Source: Gammaproteobacteria bacterium
GTDB taxonomy: Bacteria > Pseudomonadota > Gammaproteobacteria > SZUA-140
NCBI GenBank assembly: GCA_016716465.1
Contig: JADJWH010000004.1
Span: 434,001 to 498,000, forward strand
DNA: 64,000 nt
Direction: 5' to 3'
The notes under the pieces are model-generated. The model was not told the origin of the DNA, made no database searches, and saw only the letters and a program-made list of their open reading frames with translations. Of this stretch, positions 1 to 8,582 are shown piece by piece. How positions within the stretch are numbered: the first letter of the stretch is position 1; each line of letters starts with the position of its first letter. Both the position numbers and the translations under genes were made by a program.

Positions 1-2215
1 AGCCAAATTCGGCATCCCGCCCGCACGCATCACCGACTATCTTGCCCTCGTCGGCGATACCTCCGACAACATCCCCGGAGTCCCCGGCGTCGGCCCCAAG
101 ACCGCCGCCGCGCTGCTGCGTGAGTACGGCTCACTCGCCGGAATCATCGCGTCTGCCGCCGCCATCAAGGGAAAGACCGGAGAGCGTATCCGTGAACACC
201 TCGGCCAGCTCCCCCTCGCCCAGCAGCTCGCGACCATCAAACAGGATGTCGCACTCGACCTCGGGGTGGAGGATCTGCGTCCGGCCGCACCGGACGTGGA
301 CACGCTGAAGGAACTGTATCGCCGTCTCGAATTCAAACGCCTGCTCGAAGAACTGTCCACCGGGGATAACGAACCGGTTACGGTCCCCGCGTCCCCCGAC
401 GCGCAGCCCGGAAAATACGAATGCGTGCTGACCACCGAGGCCTTTGAGACCTGGCTCGACCGGCTGCAGGACGCGGAGCTGATCGCCTTCGATACCGAGA
501 CGACCAGCCTCGACCCGCTGGAGGCCGAGATCGTCGGGGTCTCCTTCGCCGTGACGTCGGGAGAGGCCGCCTATGTGCCGCTGGCGCATGATTACCCCGG
601 GATCCCGTCCCAGCTCGCGCGCGACGAGGTGCTTGCGCGCCTGAAACCCCTGCTGGCAGATCCGCATCTGCCCAAGGTCGGCCAGAACCTCAAGTACGAC
701 ATGGCGGTGCTCGAGCGCTACGGCATCCGATGCGCCGGCCTGCGCTACGACACCATGCTCGAGTCCTACGTCCTGAACAGCACGCTCGCACGTCACGACA
801 TGGATACGCTGGCCCTGACCTATCTGGATTACAAGACACTGCTGTACGAGGATGTCACCGGCAAAGGCGCCGCCCAGCGCCCCTTCGGCAGTGTGGACCT
901 CGAACTTGCGACGCGCTATGCGGCGGAGGACGCCGATATCACATTGCGCCTGCATCAGACGCTGTGGCCGCGGCTGGCGGAGACCGGGCGGCTGCAAGAG
1001 GTGTTCGACACCATCGAGATGCCGCTGGTGCCTGTGCTCGCGCGCATGGAGCGGAATGGTGTTCTGATCGATGCCGCCATGCTGCACCGGCAGAGCGGGG
1101 AGCTCGGCGCACGCATGCGGGAACTGGAAGGACAGATCTATAGCCTCGCCGGCAGCGAATTCAATCTGGGTTCACCGAAACAGATCCAGGAGATACTGTT
1201 CGAGAAACTCGGCCTGCCCGTCATCGAAAAGACCCCGAAGGGCCAACCCTCGACAGCGGAATCGGTGCTGCAGGAACTCGCGGCGGATTACCCGCTCCCG
1301 GGCCTGATCCTTGAGCATCGCGCGCTCAGCAAACTCAAATCCACCTATACCGACCGGCTGCCGGAGCAGGTGAGCCCGCGCACCGGCCGCCTGCACACGT
1401 CCTACCACCAGGCCGTGGCGGCGACGGGCCGGCTCTCATCAAGCAATCCGAATCTGCAGAACATCCCGATCCGCACCGAGTTCGGCCGTCGCATCCGCCA
1501 GGCCTTCATCGCACCGCCCGGCCACCGCCTGCTCGCCGCCGACTACTCACAGATCGAACTGCGCATCCTGGCGCACCTGTCCGGAGATGCCGGCCTGCTC
1601 GCCGCGTTCACCCGCGGGATGGACATCCATCGTGCCACCGCGGGCGAGATCTTCGGCATCGATCCGCGCGATGTCACCGCGGATCAGCGGCGCAGCGCGA
1701 AGGCGATCAATTTCGGACTCATCTACGGCATGTCATCCTTCGGACTGGCGCGCCAGCTCGGCATCGAGCGCAACGCCGCCCAGGAATACATGGACCTCTA
1801 TTTCGCGCGTTACCCCGCCGTCAAGCGGCTGATGGATGAGACGCGCCGTTCGGCGGGTGAGCTGGGCTACGTGGAAACCCTGTTCGGGCGGCGGCTCTAT
1901 CTGCCGGAGATACGCTCGCGCAACCGTCAGCGGCGCGAATACGCGGAGCGCGCCGCGATCAACGCGCCGATGCAAGGTACCGCGGCTGATATCATCAAGC
2001 GGGCGATGCTGAAGGTGGACGGCTGGCTGCAACGCAATGGCGACGATATCACCATGATCATGCAGGTGCATGACGAGCTGGTGTTCGAGGTGCCGGAGGA
2101 GCGCGTCGAGGCGGCCGTGGCGCACATCAGCGCGGCCATGTCATCCGCGGCGGAACTCGCCGTCCCGCTGGAGGTGGGTATCGGGGTCGGCCTCAACTGG
2201 GATGAGGCACACTGA
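1..2215 (+). CDS. polA: DNA polymerase I, 5'-truncated by window edge
   Basis: DNA polymerase I for Okazaki-fragment processing and repair synthesis. The reading frame is open from base 2, so the gene starts outside the window and about 737 residues are seen. The first residues belong to the 5'-3' exonuclease domain (helix-hairpin-helix motif VPGVGPKTAAALL). A 3'-5' exonuclease domain follows with the acidic motif FDTETTSLD, so proofreading appears intact. The polymerase domain carries motif A (DYSQIELR), motif B (RRSAKAINFGLIYG) and motif C (QVHDELVFE), and the protein ends just after these as in other PolA. Downstream lies a small-RNA locus and convergent engB, the same neighbourhood as in Escherichia and Pseudomonas. 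Identity is secure; only the N-terminus is missing. Confidence 0.97.
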   Translation, partial: AKFGIPPARITDYLALVGDTSDNIPGVPGVGPKTAAALLREYGSLAGIIASAAAIKGKTGERIREHLGQLPLAQQLATIKQDVALDLGVEDLRPAAPDVDTLKELYRRLEFKRLLEELSTGDNEPVTVPASPDAQPGKYECVLTTEAFETWLDRLQDAELIAFDTETTSLDPLEAEIVGVSFAVTSGEAAYVPLAHDYPGIPSQLARDEVLARLKPLLADPHLPKVGQNLKYDMAVLERYGIRCAGLRYDTMLESYVLNSTLARHDMDTLALTYLDYKTLLYEDVTGKGAAQRPFGSVDLELATRYAAEDADITLRLHQTLWPRLAETGRLQEVFDTIEMPLVPVLARMERNGVLIDAAMLHRQSGELGARMRELEGQIYSLAGSEFNLGSPKQIQEILFEKLGLPVIEKTPKGQPSTAESVLQELAADYPLPGLILEHRALSKLKSTYTDRLPEQVSPRTGRLHTSYHQAVAATGRLSSSNPNLQNIPIRTEFGRRIRQAFIAPPGHRLLAADYSQIELRILAHLSGDAGLLAAFTRGMDIHRATAGEIFGIDPRDVTADQRRSAKAINFGLIYGMSSFGLARQLGIERNAAQEYMDLYFARYPAVKRLMDETRRSAGELGYVETLFGRRLYLPEIRSRNRQRREYAERAAINAPMQGTAADIIKRAMLKVDGWLQRNGDDITMIMQVHDELVFEVPEERVEAAVAHISAAMSSAAELAVPLEVGIGVGLNWDEAH

Positions 2216-2364
2216 TTCTGGCGATGGCCCGCGCGAGGTCGGCGACGTTTTTCCGCCACTCGACCCTGATTCCTGATAGGTCGCTGTATCTCTCTGTCAA
2301 AGAATAAATTTTCGCCCCCGTGCCTGGCGCCGCCCCGAAGCGAAAAAAACTTCCCGATCTGCGC

Positions 2365-2391
2365 GAACTTTTTGCGGACGGGACAGTCTGA
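2365..2391 (+). promoter_or_regulatory. sigma-E/AlgU-type promoter of the small RNA
   Basis: The -35 element GAACTT lies at 2365-2370 and the -10 element TCTGA at 2387-2391, with a 16-base spacer. This matches the extracytoplasmic stress promoter consensus (GAACTT, 16-17 bases, TCTGA for Pseudomonas AlgU; closely related for E. coli sigma-E). Transcription would start near 2397-2399. The promoter sits between polA and engB, where Pseudomonas has the AlgU-dependent ErsA RNA. Match and spacing are read directly; use in the cell is inferred. Confidence 0.75.
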
Positions 2392-2396
2392 TCTTT

Positions 2397-2519
2397 CAGA
2401 CAGAGTTAGTTTACGCTCCCCGCGAACCTCCCACTTGCGGGGATTCCATACCCGGTAACCCCAAGCCGGGCTTGTTCGCCCCAGGTATCCCTCCCTCTCT
2501 CATACTGGGGCTTTTTTTT
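2397..2519 (+). ncRNA. Putative ErsA/Spot 42-locus small regulatory RNA
   Basis: No convincing coding frame occupies this stretch. From the predicted start the RNA would be about 120 nt with three hairpins: 2418-2442 (six-base-pair CCCCGC/GCGGGG stem), 2451-2470 (CCCGG/CCGGG stem) and the terminator hairpin at 2478-2511. All three loops are rich in C (CCTCCC, ACCCCA, CCCTCCCTCTC), typical of Hfq-dependent RNAs that pair with ribosome binding sites. The place between polA and engB is that of spf (Spot 42) in enterobacteria and ersA in Pseudomonas; ErsA has similar length and an AlgU promoter. I assign it by position, promoter and fold, not by alignment, so its true family and targets are open. 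Confidence 0.65.
2478..2519 (+). terminator. Rho-independent terminator of the small RNA
   Basis: GCCCCA (2478-2483) pairs with TGGGGC (2506-2511) and GTAT with ATAC, closing a C-rich loop, followed by eight T (2512-2519). This is a strong intrinsic terminator on the plus strand. The last codons and the TGA stop of engB, on the other strand, lie inside it, so hairpin and protein C-terminus constrain each other. Confidence 0.85.
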
Positions 2520-3138
2520 GCCCGAAATTCAGCCAGGCGACCACCTTATCCCGTGCCTCGTCCACTCCGTCCCGGTTCGTGGAGGAAAAGAGCTGTACAC
2601 TCACGCTTGCGTCGTCCGTGGATAAGCCGCGCCGCCAGGCATGCAAGGCCTTGTGTCCCGCGCCGCGACTCAGCTTGTCGGATTTGGTCAGCAGGATATG
2701 CACCGGCATACTCCGAGGTTTGCACCAGTCGATGATCATCCGCTCGAGGTCATCGAGAGAACGCCGGCAATCGGCGGTCAGAATCAGACCACAGAGCGAG
2801 CGGCGGCCGTCCAGATACGCCTCGATCAACGGCCGCCACTCCTGCCGCAAACGGTCGGGTACCTCGGCATAACCGTAGCCGGGCAGGTCGACCAGGCGAC
2901 GATCGTCGCCCAGATCGAAGAAGTTGATCTGTTGCGTGCGACCCGGGGTCCTGCTCGCCCGCGCCAGCGCGCGCCGGCCGACGATCGCGTTAATGCTGCT
3001 CGATTTGCCCGAGTTTGAGCGCCCGACGAAGGCCACCTCGAAACCGCGGTCGGGTGGCATCGAGTCGGCACGCTGCGCACCGAGCAGGAAGCATGCGCGC
3101 TGGAAATAAGACAGGGGGTTCTTTACCGGCAACTGCAT
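2500..3138 (-). CDS. engB: Ribosome-biogenesis GTPase EngB (YsxC/YihA)
   Basis: Essential GTPase that assists assembly of the large ribosomal subunit in the cytoplasm. The 212-residue protein has the P-loop GRSNSGKSS at residues 39-47, the G3 motif DLPG near 84-87 with the typical GYGYA after it, and the G4 motif TKSD near 150. The start was set at the ATG at 3138 (MQLPVKNPLSYF), which matches the usual N-terminus; an upstream extension in the same frame has no family likeness. It follows the cyclic-nucleotide-binding gene by about 34 bases on the same strand and so may be co-transcribed with it. Its end overlaps the terminator of the convergent small RNA. Confidence 0.95.
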   Translation of the reverse strand: MQLPVKNPLSYFQRACFLLGAQRADSMPPDRGFEVAFVGRSNSGKSSSINAIVGRRALARASRTPGRTQQINFFDLGDDRRLVDLPGYGYAEVPDRLRQEWRPLIEAYLDGRRSLCGLILTADCRRSLDDLERMIIDWCKPRSMPVHILLTKSDKLSRGAGHKALHAWRRGLSTDDASVSVQLFSSTNRDGVDEARDKVVAWLNFGQKKAPV

Positions 3139-3172
3139 GACGGACGGCCGTGTCGCGCCCGCGAATCGGGGA

Positions 3173-3661
3173 TCAGCGCTTTCCCTTGCCGAACACGTAA
3201 CGGGCGAGGTTGACCTCCTCGGTGCTGACATGTCGCAGCAGGTGGTCGAGGCTGATGATCGCATGCTCCAGCAGGTTGACGGCGATATAGGGATGCTCGA
3301 CCCGGAGACGCTCGTACATTGGACGCGACAACTTCAGCAGCTGGGTCTCGGCGCGGCCGGAGCGCATCCGCAGCAGACGCGGTTTACGGTCGAAGAAGGA
3401 CATCTCGCCCATCATCTCCCCCGAAGAGATGCGCCCGACCTCGGTCTCCTGGCCGCCTTCCTCGAGCGAAAGCAGCGCCTCGCCGCTGACCACGAAATAG
3501 AGGGCATCGCCGACTTCGCCGATGTCCGCGATCACCTGGCCCTTCTTGTATTTCACCACCTCGGTGTATTCCAACAGTTTCTGCACCTCGGCGATGGTCA
3601 GCGATTCGCACAGATACTGCTGATTGAGGAACTGGGTCAGGTCGATCTGCTGTTTGGCCAT
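3173..3661 (-). CDS. Cyclic-nucleotide-binding domain protein without DNA-binding domain
   Basis: A 162-residue cytoplasmic protein made almost wholly of a cNMP-binding (CRP-like) domain, residues 20-120. The beta-roll and a phosphate-binding cassette-like segment (GEMMGEMSFF followed by KPR) are visible. There is no helix-turn-helix, so it is not a CRP-type regulator by itself; it may sense a nucleotide and act through a partner. The ATG at 3661 was chosen because AGGAG stands 8 bases upstream; the longer frame to 3859 lacks such support. It lies head to head with dsbA and just upstream of engB. Ligand and partner are unknown. Confidence 0.8.
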   Translation of the reverse strand: MAKQQIDLTQFLNQQYLCESLTIAEVQKLLEYTEVVKYKKGQVIADIGEVGDALYFVVSGEALLSLEEGGQETEVGRISSGEMMGEMSFFDRKPRLLRMRSGRAETQLLKLSRPMYERLRVEHPYIAVNLLEHAIISLDHLLRHVSTEEVNLARYVFGKGKR

Positions 3662-3873
3662 CGGAGTCTCCTGGAATGCGCGCGTCCGCCGGGCGGGACC
3701 GCGCCCGGACCACAAGTGCCTGATTGTACACCATAGCGGGGGAAATCCGCCGGTTTGGCGGCCATCGAGGATGCTGGGGATTGCCTGGACATTAAAGTAT
3801 ACTTTCAGCTTCTGGATGCGGAGGGCCGGGTGGCACCGGCGCACGCATCGGCAATCCATTTCCAGAGGTACCT

Positions 3874-4515
3874 ATGCGTCTAGACAAAATTCTCATTGGA
3901 TCCTTGCTGCTGCTGACCGCCGTCGTAGCGCAGGCGGCGGTCCCCCTGCGCTTTCAGGAAGGGGTGGACTACGAACTCGTGACACCCGCACAGCCCACCG
4001 CAGATCGGACCAAAGTCGAGGTGATCGAGGTGTTCTGGTATGGCTGCCCGCACTGTTACCGCTTCCAGCCGTATATCGAGCGCTGGCTGCAGACGAAACC
4101 GGATAATGTCGACTACCTGCGTTTGCCGGCGGTCCTGAATGAAAGCTGGGCATTGGGCACCCAGGCCTATTACACCGAGGAGGCGCTGGGCGTCACCGAC
4201 AAGCTCCATGCCGCCCTGTTCGACGCGATCCATCGCGACAAGCGCCGCCTCGACAGCGAGCAGGACATGATGAAATTCTTCGTCGAACATGGCGTGAGCG
4301 AAGATCAGTTCCGCGACGCCTATCATTCCTTCGGCGTCGAAAGCAAGGTGCAGCGCGCGCGCCAGATGACGCAGCGTTATGGCATCGACGGCACGCCATC
4401 GGTCATCATCAATGGAAAGTACCGCACCGGGCCGGGCATGACGCGCTCCTACGAGCGCCTGCTGGACGTGATGAATTTCCTCGTCGCCCAGGAAAGCCGT
4501 TCCCTGGCGAAATGA
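3874..4515 (+). CDS. dsbA: Periplasmic thiol:disulfide oxidoreductase DsbA
   Basis: Introduces disulfide bonds into exported proteins; normally re-oxidised by DsbB. The 213-residue precursor has a Sec signal peptide (residues 1-21, ending AQA), the active site CPHC at residues 58-61 within FWYGCPHC, and the cis-proline loop GTPSV near residue 170. The length agrees with the family. No dsbB is in the window. In Pseudomonas dsbA also lies close to the polA-engB region, so the neighbourhood supports orthology. It would serve the many cysteine-containing exported proteins encoded further on. Confidence 0.95.
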   Translation: MRLDKILIGSLLLLTAVVAQAAVPLRFQEGVDYELVTPAQPTADRTKVEVIEVFWYGCPHCYRFQPYIERWLQTKPDNVDYLRLPAVLNESWALGTQAYYTEEALGVTDKLHAALFDAIHRDKRRLDSEQDMMKFFVEHGVSEDQFRDAYHSFGVESKVQRARQMTQRYGIDGTPSVIINGKYRTGPGMTRSYERLLDVMNFLVAQESRSLAK

Positions 4516-4570
4516 CGAATACCCCCGGAACCCGGTCAGCGTCCGTGAGCACGGCCGAAAGCGGCGAGGG

Positions 4571-6217
4571 ATGTGCGACGCAGCCATGAAGGCCGCGGAA
4601 CTTCTGGTCAGGTGCCTGGAAAACGAGGGTGTCGGATACATCTTCGGGATCCCCGGCGAGGAAAACCTCGAACTGATGGATGCCCTGCGCGACTCCTCGA
4701 TCCGCTTCGTCACGACGCGGCACGAGCAAGGCGCGGCATTCATGGCCGATGTCCACGGCCGGCTTACCGGCCGCGCGGGCGTCTGTCTCTCCACGCTCGG
4801 ACCCGGCGCGACCAATCTGATCACCGCGGTTGCGGACGCCAATATGGACCACGCGCCGCTGGTCGCGATCTCCGGCCAGGCGGGCACCCATCGCCTGCAC
4901 AAGGAATCCCACCAGGTGCTGGATCTGGAGTTGATTTTCCAGCACATCACGAAATATTCCTCGCGCCTGCTTACCCCGAATATCATCCCCGAGGTGATCC
5001 GCAAGGCCTTCATGCAGGCCCAGCTCGAAAAGGCCGGCGCCTCCTTCATCGAATTTCCGGAGAACGTCGCCTCGATGGAGGTCGACGCAGCACCCCTGCC
5101 GGTACGGCATCCGGCCATGCCGGAGCCCGCGGCGGCCAGTGTGCTGCGTGCGGCCGAACTGATCTCCAATGCCCGTTCACCCATGATCCTGGCGGGCAAC
5201 GGCGTGATCCGCGCCCGTGCCTGGCGCGAACTTGAGACGTTCGCGGAACGTCTCAACATCCCGGTCGCCAACACCTTCATGGCCAAGGGAGTGGTCCCCT
5301 TCCGCCATCCGCTCGCGCTCGGCACGGTCGGCCTGCAGGCCAAGGATTACATAAACTGCGGTTTCGACCATGCCGATGTCATCGTCTGCGTCGGTTATGA
5401 CCTGGTCGAATACCACCCGCATCTTTGGCACCGCACCCGCGACCGCATCATCGTCCACGTCGATTCCTCGCCCGCGGAGACCGACGCCAGCTATTGCGTG
5501 GAGGTCAGCGTAGTCGGCGACCTCAAGCATGGCCTGATGCGTCTGGCCGAGACGGCCACACCGCATCAGGGCCATCGCATGCGGCCCCTGCGCGAGGCCC
5601 TGATCGAGGAAATGAATCAGCATCGCGACGACCGCAGTATGCCGCTCAAGCCCCAGAAGATCATCTGGGACCTGCGCACCGCGCTTGGCCTGGAGGACAT
5701 CGTGATCTGCGACGTCGGCGCCCACAAGCTGTGGATGGCGCGTATGTTCCGCTGCGAATACCCCAACACCTGCATCATTTCCAACGGTTTCGCCAGCATG
5801 GGTATCGCCGTGCCCGGCGCCGTCGCCGCCAAGCTCGCCTTCCCGGAACGCGCCGTGGTGGCCGTCACCGGCGATGCCGGATTCATGATGAACTCGCAGG
5901 AGATCGAGACCGCGCTGCGACTCAAAACGCCGTTCGTGATCCTGATCTGGAACGATAACGGCTACGGGCTGATCGAATGGAAACAGTTGCAGGCCTATGG
6001 CCGCTGCAGCAACGTCCGCTTCACCAACCCGGATTTCGTCAAGTATGCGGAGGCCTTCGGCGCCCGGGGTTATCGCGTTGAAAAATCTGAAGATTTACTG
6101 CCTTTACTCCGCCAGAGCCTGGCCGATAACACTGTCAGCATCATCGATTGCCCGGTAGACTACAGCGAAAATCTCAAACTCACGGCCAAGCTGGGAGAGA
6201 TGGTGTGCCCGATATGA
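4571..6217 (+). CDS. Acetolactate synthase-like ThDP-dependent enzyme (AlsS/IlvB type)
   Basis: Thiamine-diphosphate enzyme expected to condense two pyruvate to acetolactate. The 548-residue protein has the three-domain order: N-terminal pyrimidine-binding domain with FGIPGEENLELM and the catalytic glutamate in RHEQGAAFMA, a central domain, and the C-terminal ThDP/Mg motif starting GDAGFMMN and ending NDNGYGLI. It resembles single-subunit catabolic AlsS-like proteins; no ilvN regulatory subunit or alsD decarboxylase follows. The start may instead be the ATG at 4586 (MKAAELL), since neither ATG has a clear ribosome site. The next gene overlaps its stop codon. Substrate is inferred; other ThDP carboligases are possible. 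Confidence 0.8.
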   Translation: MCDAAMKAAELLVRCLENEGVGYIFGIPGEENLELMDALRDSSIRFVTTRHEQGAAFMADVHGRLTGRAGVCLSTLGPGATNLITAVADANMDHAPLVAISGQAGTHRLHKESHQVLDLELIFQHITKYSSRLLTPNIIPEVIRKAFMQAQLEKAGASFIEFPENVASMEVDAAPLPVRHPAMPEPAAASVLRAAELISNARSPMILAGNGVIRARAWRELETFAERLNIPVANTFMAKGVVPFRHPLALGTVGLQAKDYINCGFDHADVIVCVGYDLVEYHPHLWHRTRDRIIVHVDSSPAETDASYCVEVSVVGDLKHGLMRLAETATPHQGHRMRPLREALIEEMNQHRDDRSMPLKPQKIIWDLRTALGLEDIVICDVGAHKLWMARMFRCEYPNTCIISNGFASMGIAVPGAVAAKLAFPERAVVAVTGDAGFMMNSQEIETALRLKTPFVILIWNDNGYGLIEWKQLQAYGRCSNVRFTNPDFVKYAEAFGARGYRVEKSEDLLPLLRQSLADNTVSIIDCPVDYSENLKLTAKLGEMVCPI

Positions 6218-7068
6218 TCGAGCTGAATCACCTGCCCTCCGGCGATCCTTCGCGCCCGCTACAGGCGCGGGATCCCGCCGGGGGTGAGCTGCGGCTCCGC
6301 CTCATCACCTATAACATCCAGGTCGGCATCGCCTCACGGCGTTTCCATCATTATCTGACCCACAGCTGGAAACACGTACTGCCGCACGCGGAGAGCCTGA
6401 GCAACCTCGAGCGCATTGCGCGTGTCGTGCACAGCTACGATATCGTCGCGCTGCAGGAGGCCGACGCCGGCAGCTTCCGCAGCCTATACGTCAACCAAAT
6501 CGAATTCCTCGCCCAGCATGCGTCGTTCCCCTACTGGTATTCCCAGACCAACCGCAACCTGGGGAAACTCGCACAGCACAGCAATGGTTTGCTAAGCCGG
6601 AGAAAGCCGCTCTGCATCTATGAACACAAGTTGCCCGGTTTCATCCCCGGCCGCGGCCTGCTCGAGGCCCACTACGGGCGCGCCGGGGAGACGCCCCTGG
6701 TCCTGCTGCTGGTCCATCTGGCCCTGAGCAAACGCGCGCGGCTGCGGCAGATCGCCTACATCATCCGCCTCGTCAATCGTTACGAGCACGTCATGGTCAT
6801 GGGGGATTTCAACTGCCGGGCACAGAGCGAGGAGATGGCATTGCTGCACACGCACACCCGCCTGTGCCGGCCGGTCGATGAATTGCCGACCTTCCCGAGC
6901 TGGCGTCCTCATCGCAATATCGACCACATTCTGGCAACGCCGGACATCAGGATCGACGAGGCGCAGGTATTGCCACACACCGTCTCGGACCACCTGCCCA
7001 TCGCGGTGGATATCACCCTGCCGAGCCACCTCGCCTTCGACCGCCACGAGGCCGCGCTGAAAAGCTGA
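6205..7068 (+). CDS. Endonuclease/exonuclease/phosphatase (EEP) family protein
   Basis: A 287-residue metal-dependent phosphoesterase of the EEP (DNase I/AP endonuclease/sphingomyelinase) fold. Seen motifs: the N-terminal TYNIQVG, the metal-binding glutamate in ALQEADAG, the GDFNCRA motif, NIDHILA and the C-terminal SDHLPI histidine. All catalytic motifs are therefore present. The start is likely the GTG at 6205, which has GGAGA six bases upstream; an ATG at 6214 overlaps the stop of the upstream gene and is the alternative. It appears translationally coupled to the acetolactate-synthase-like gene. No signal peptide is seen, so it should be cytoplasmic. Nucleic acid or phospholipid substrate cannot be decided. 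Confidence 0.85.
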   Translation: MPDMIELNHLPSGDPSRPLQARDPAGGELRLRLITYNIQVGIASRRFHHYLTHSWKHVLPHAESLSNLERIARVVHSYDIVALQEADAGSFRSLYVNQIEFLAQHASFPYWYSQTNRNLGKLAQHSNGLLSRRKPLCIYEHKLPGFIPGRGLLEAHYGRAGETPLVLLLVHLALSKRARLRQIAYIIRLVNRYEHVMVMGDFNCRAQSEEMALLHTHTRLCRPVDELPTFPSWRPHRNIDHILATPDIRIDEAQVLPHTVSDHLPIAVDITLPSHLAFDRHEAALKS

Positions 7069-7084
7069 ATCCGGACGGCCTGCG

Positions 7085-8062
7085 TCAGCCCGGGAAAAAA
7101 TCGATCGGGTACGTGATGGTGGTAGCCGCCGCGCTTTTCTGTCCGAAATCGAACAACTGCACGCGCGCGATCAGTTTGCGCTCCAGTTCCGGATCGTCGA
7201 GTTCGCTCGACACCAGTTCACACTGACTCACCGTGCCATCCGGCGCGATGGTCAGTTTCAGCACGACCTTGCCGGCCAGGGCCGGATTCTGGCGCAGGGC
7301 CCGGTTGTAAATCGCATTCAGCGTGCCCTTGTTGCGATCGAAGATCACCTGGATCTCTTCGCTGGAACGTGCTGGCAACGGCCCGGTTTTTCCTGCCGCG
7401 GACTCGGTCGGACCCCGGGCGCTTACGGTCTCATCGACCGGCGCGGTCACCCGCGTGGTCTCACGGCCGGCCAACTGGGTCCCGCCGGTATCCCGGCTCA
7501 GGCGGCTCGTATTGATGCCGCCGCTCCCGCTGGCAACCTGGGAGGTGATGATCGAGCGCGTGGTGTCACCCGCGGCGGGTTCCGCCGTCGCGGATTTGCG
7601 CAAGGGCTGCTTCTCCAGCGCCTCGGCCACGGTGTCCGTGCGCAGGTCCGCCAGTTCGTCACGCAAGGCGAGCAGGCCGCTACGCGCGGCCTTTTCCCGT
7701 GCGCTCGGCGGTGGCGGTGTGGGGACCGCGACCTTCTCCTCTCGGGGCTGGGGTTTCGGAATCTCCGGCTCGGGGGGCTTTTCCACGGCCTTCTCGGGCT
7801 CCGGCTTGGGCTCGGGCTTCTCGACCACCGGTGGCGGCGGCGGAGGCTTGGGCCGTTCCTGCATGATCAGCTTGGCGAAGCGTGGCGGCACCGCCACGGC
7901 GTCCTGCTCGGAAGGCGCCGGAACAGGCAGCAGGGGAATGACCAGACTGGCCAGCAGCACCGTTCCGAACACCGCCAGCAGGATGCGACGGAAACGCGCC
8001 TCCTCCTGGGGCGACACGGTCCAGGGAAGTAACGTGCTGTGATAGAACACCGTCGCGGTCAT
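7085..8062 (-). CDS. TonB-like protein with AgmX/PglI C-terminal domain
   Basis: A 325-residue energy-transducing protein: short cytoplasmic N-terminus, one transmembrane helix near residues 27-47, a long proline- and glutamate/lysine-rich stretch (about 60-125) of the kind that spans the periplasm, and a C-terminal AgmX/PglI-type domain (about 230-325, with IQVIFDRNKGTLNAIYNRAL). This domain is related to the TonB C-terminal fold and is known from the Myxococcus gliding/Glt envelope machine. The gene directly follows two exbD genes and one exbB gene, so it is the probable force carrier from that proton channel to outer-membrane partners. It is the last gene of the run and ends 16 bases from the convergent EEP gene. 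Confidence 0.8.
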   Translation of the reverse strand: MTATVFYHSTLLPWTVSPQEEARFRRILLAVFGTVLLASLVIPLLPVPAPSEQDAVAVPPRFAKLIMQERPKPPPPPPVVEKPEPKPEPEKAVEKPPEPEIPKPQPREEKVAVPTPPPPSAREKAARSGLLALRDELADLRTDTVAEALEKQPLRKSATAEPAAGDTTRSIITSQVASGSGGINTSRLSRDTGGTQLAGRETTRVTAPVDETVSARGPTESAAGKTGPLPARSSEEIQVIFDRNKGTLNAIYNRALRQNPALAGKVVLKLTIAPDGTVSQCELVSSELDDPELERKLIARVQLFDFGQKSAAATTITYPIDFFPG

Positions 8063-8063
8063 A

Positions 8064-8570
8064 TCAGGTTCCGTTGGTTTCGACCTTTTGCATCACGGCG
8101 AAGGAGACCTGGCCGTACTGGGCCTGGGTACAGGCGAGCATCACCTTCTTCAACAGGCGGTACGGGATCTCTTTCTCGCCCATGATGGTGACCTCGGGTC
8201 CAGCCTCCTCCTGATCGACGCGCAGACGGCGCGCGGCGATGGCTTCAAGCGCCTGTTGCAGCGCGGGGATGCCATTATTGGCGTCGTCGCTCAGGACCTG
8301 GTCCACGTCGGCCACCTTGTCGCCGCGCACCAGGATCTCGCGCTCGGTGATCATCACGATCACATTTTCACGCGGACGCTCCTCGGCGATGGATTCCGGC
8401 AGCTGGATGGTCTTGGAATTCGGCAGCACGTCCACCTCGGAGGAGTTCACCAGCAGGAAGAACACCAGAATGGTGAAGATGTCCATCAGGGATACCAGGT
8501 TGAGCGCGACCACGGCCTTATGCCGCTTATGGCTGCGCTCCATGCGCATTGCGCGCCGTGACATCTTCAT
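8064..8570 (-). CDS. ExbD/TolR-family biopolymer transporter (second copy)
   Basis: A 168-residue inner-membrane protein with a basic N-terminus, one transmembrane helix (LVSLMDIFTILVFFLLV, about 26-42) and a periplasmic domain. The aspartate in the helix (LMDIF) is the expected proton-carrying residue of ExbD/TolR/AglS proteins. Its stop lies one base before the start of the TonB-like gene, so the two are tightly coupled. It differs clearly from the upstream ExbD copy: this one keeps the Asp, the other has no Asp at the same place. Two unlike ExbD proteins per ExbB are also found in the Agl motor of Myxococcus (AglQ/AglS). Confidence 0.88.
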   Translation of the reverse strand: MKMSRRAMRMERSHKRHKAVVALNLVSLMDIFTILVFFLLVNSSEVDVLPNSKTIQLPESIAEERPRENVIVMITEREILVRGDKVADVDQVLSDDANNGIPALQQALEAIAARRLRVDQEEAGPEVTIMGEKEIPYRLLKKVMLACTQAQYGQVSFAVMQKVETNGT

Positions 8571-8582
8571 CCCGCTTTCCTC

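Noticed and set aside
2615..2625. DnaA-box-like TTATCCACG on the minus strand
   Set aside because: Single site inside engB with no cluster of boxes or AT-rich unwinding element nearby.
2580..3018. Plus-strand frames across engB
   Set aside because: The minus strand has all GTPase motifs; the plus frames have no ribosome site or domain.
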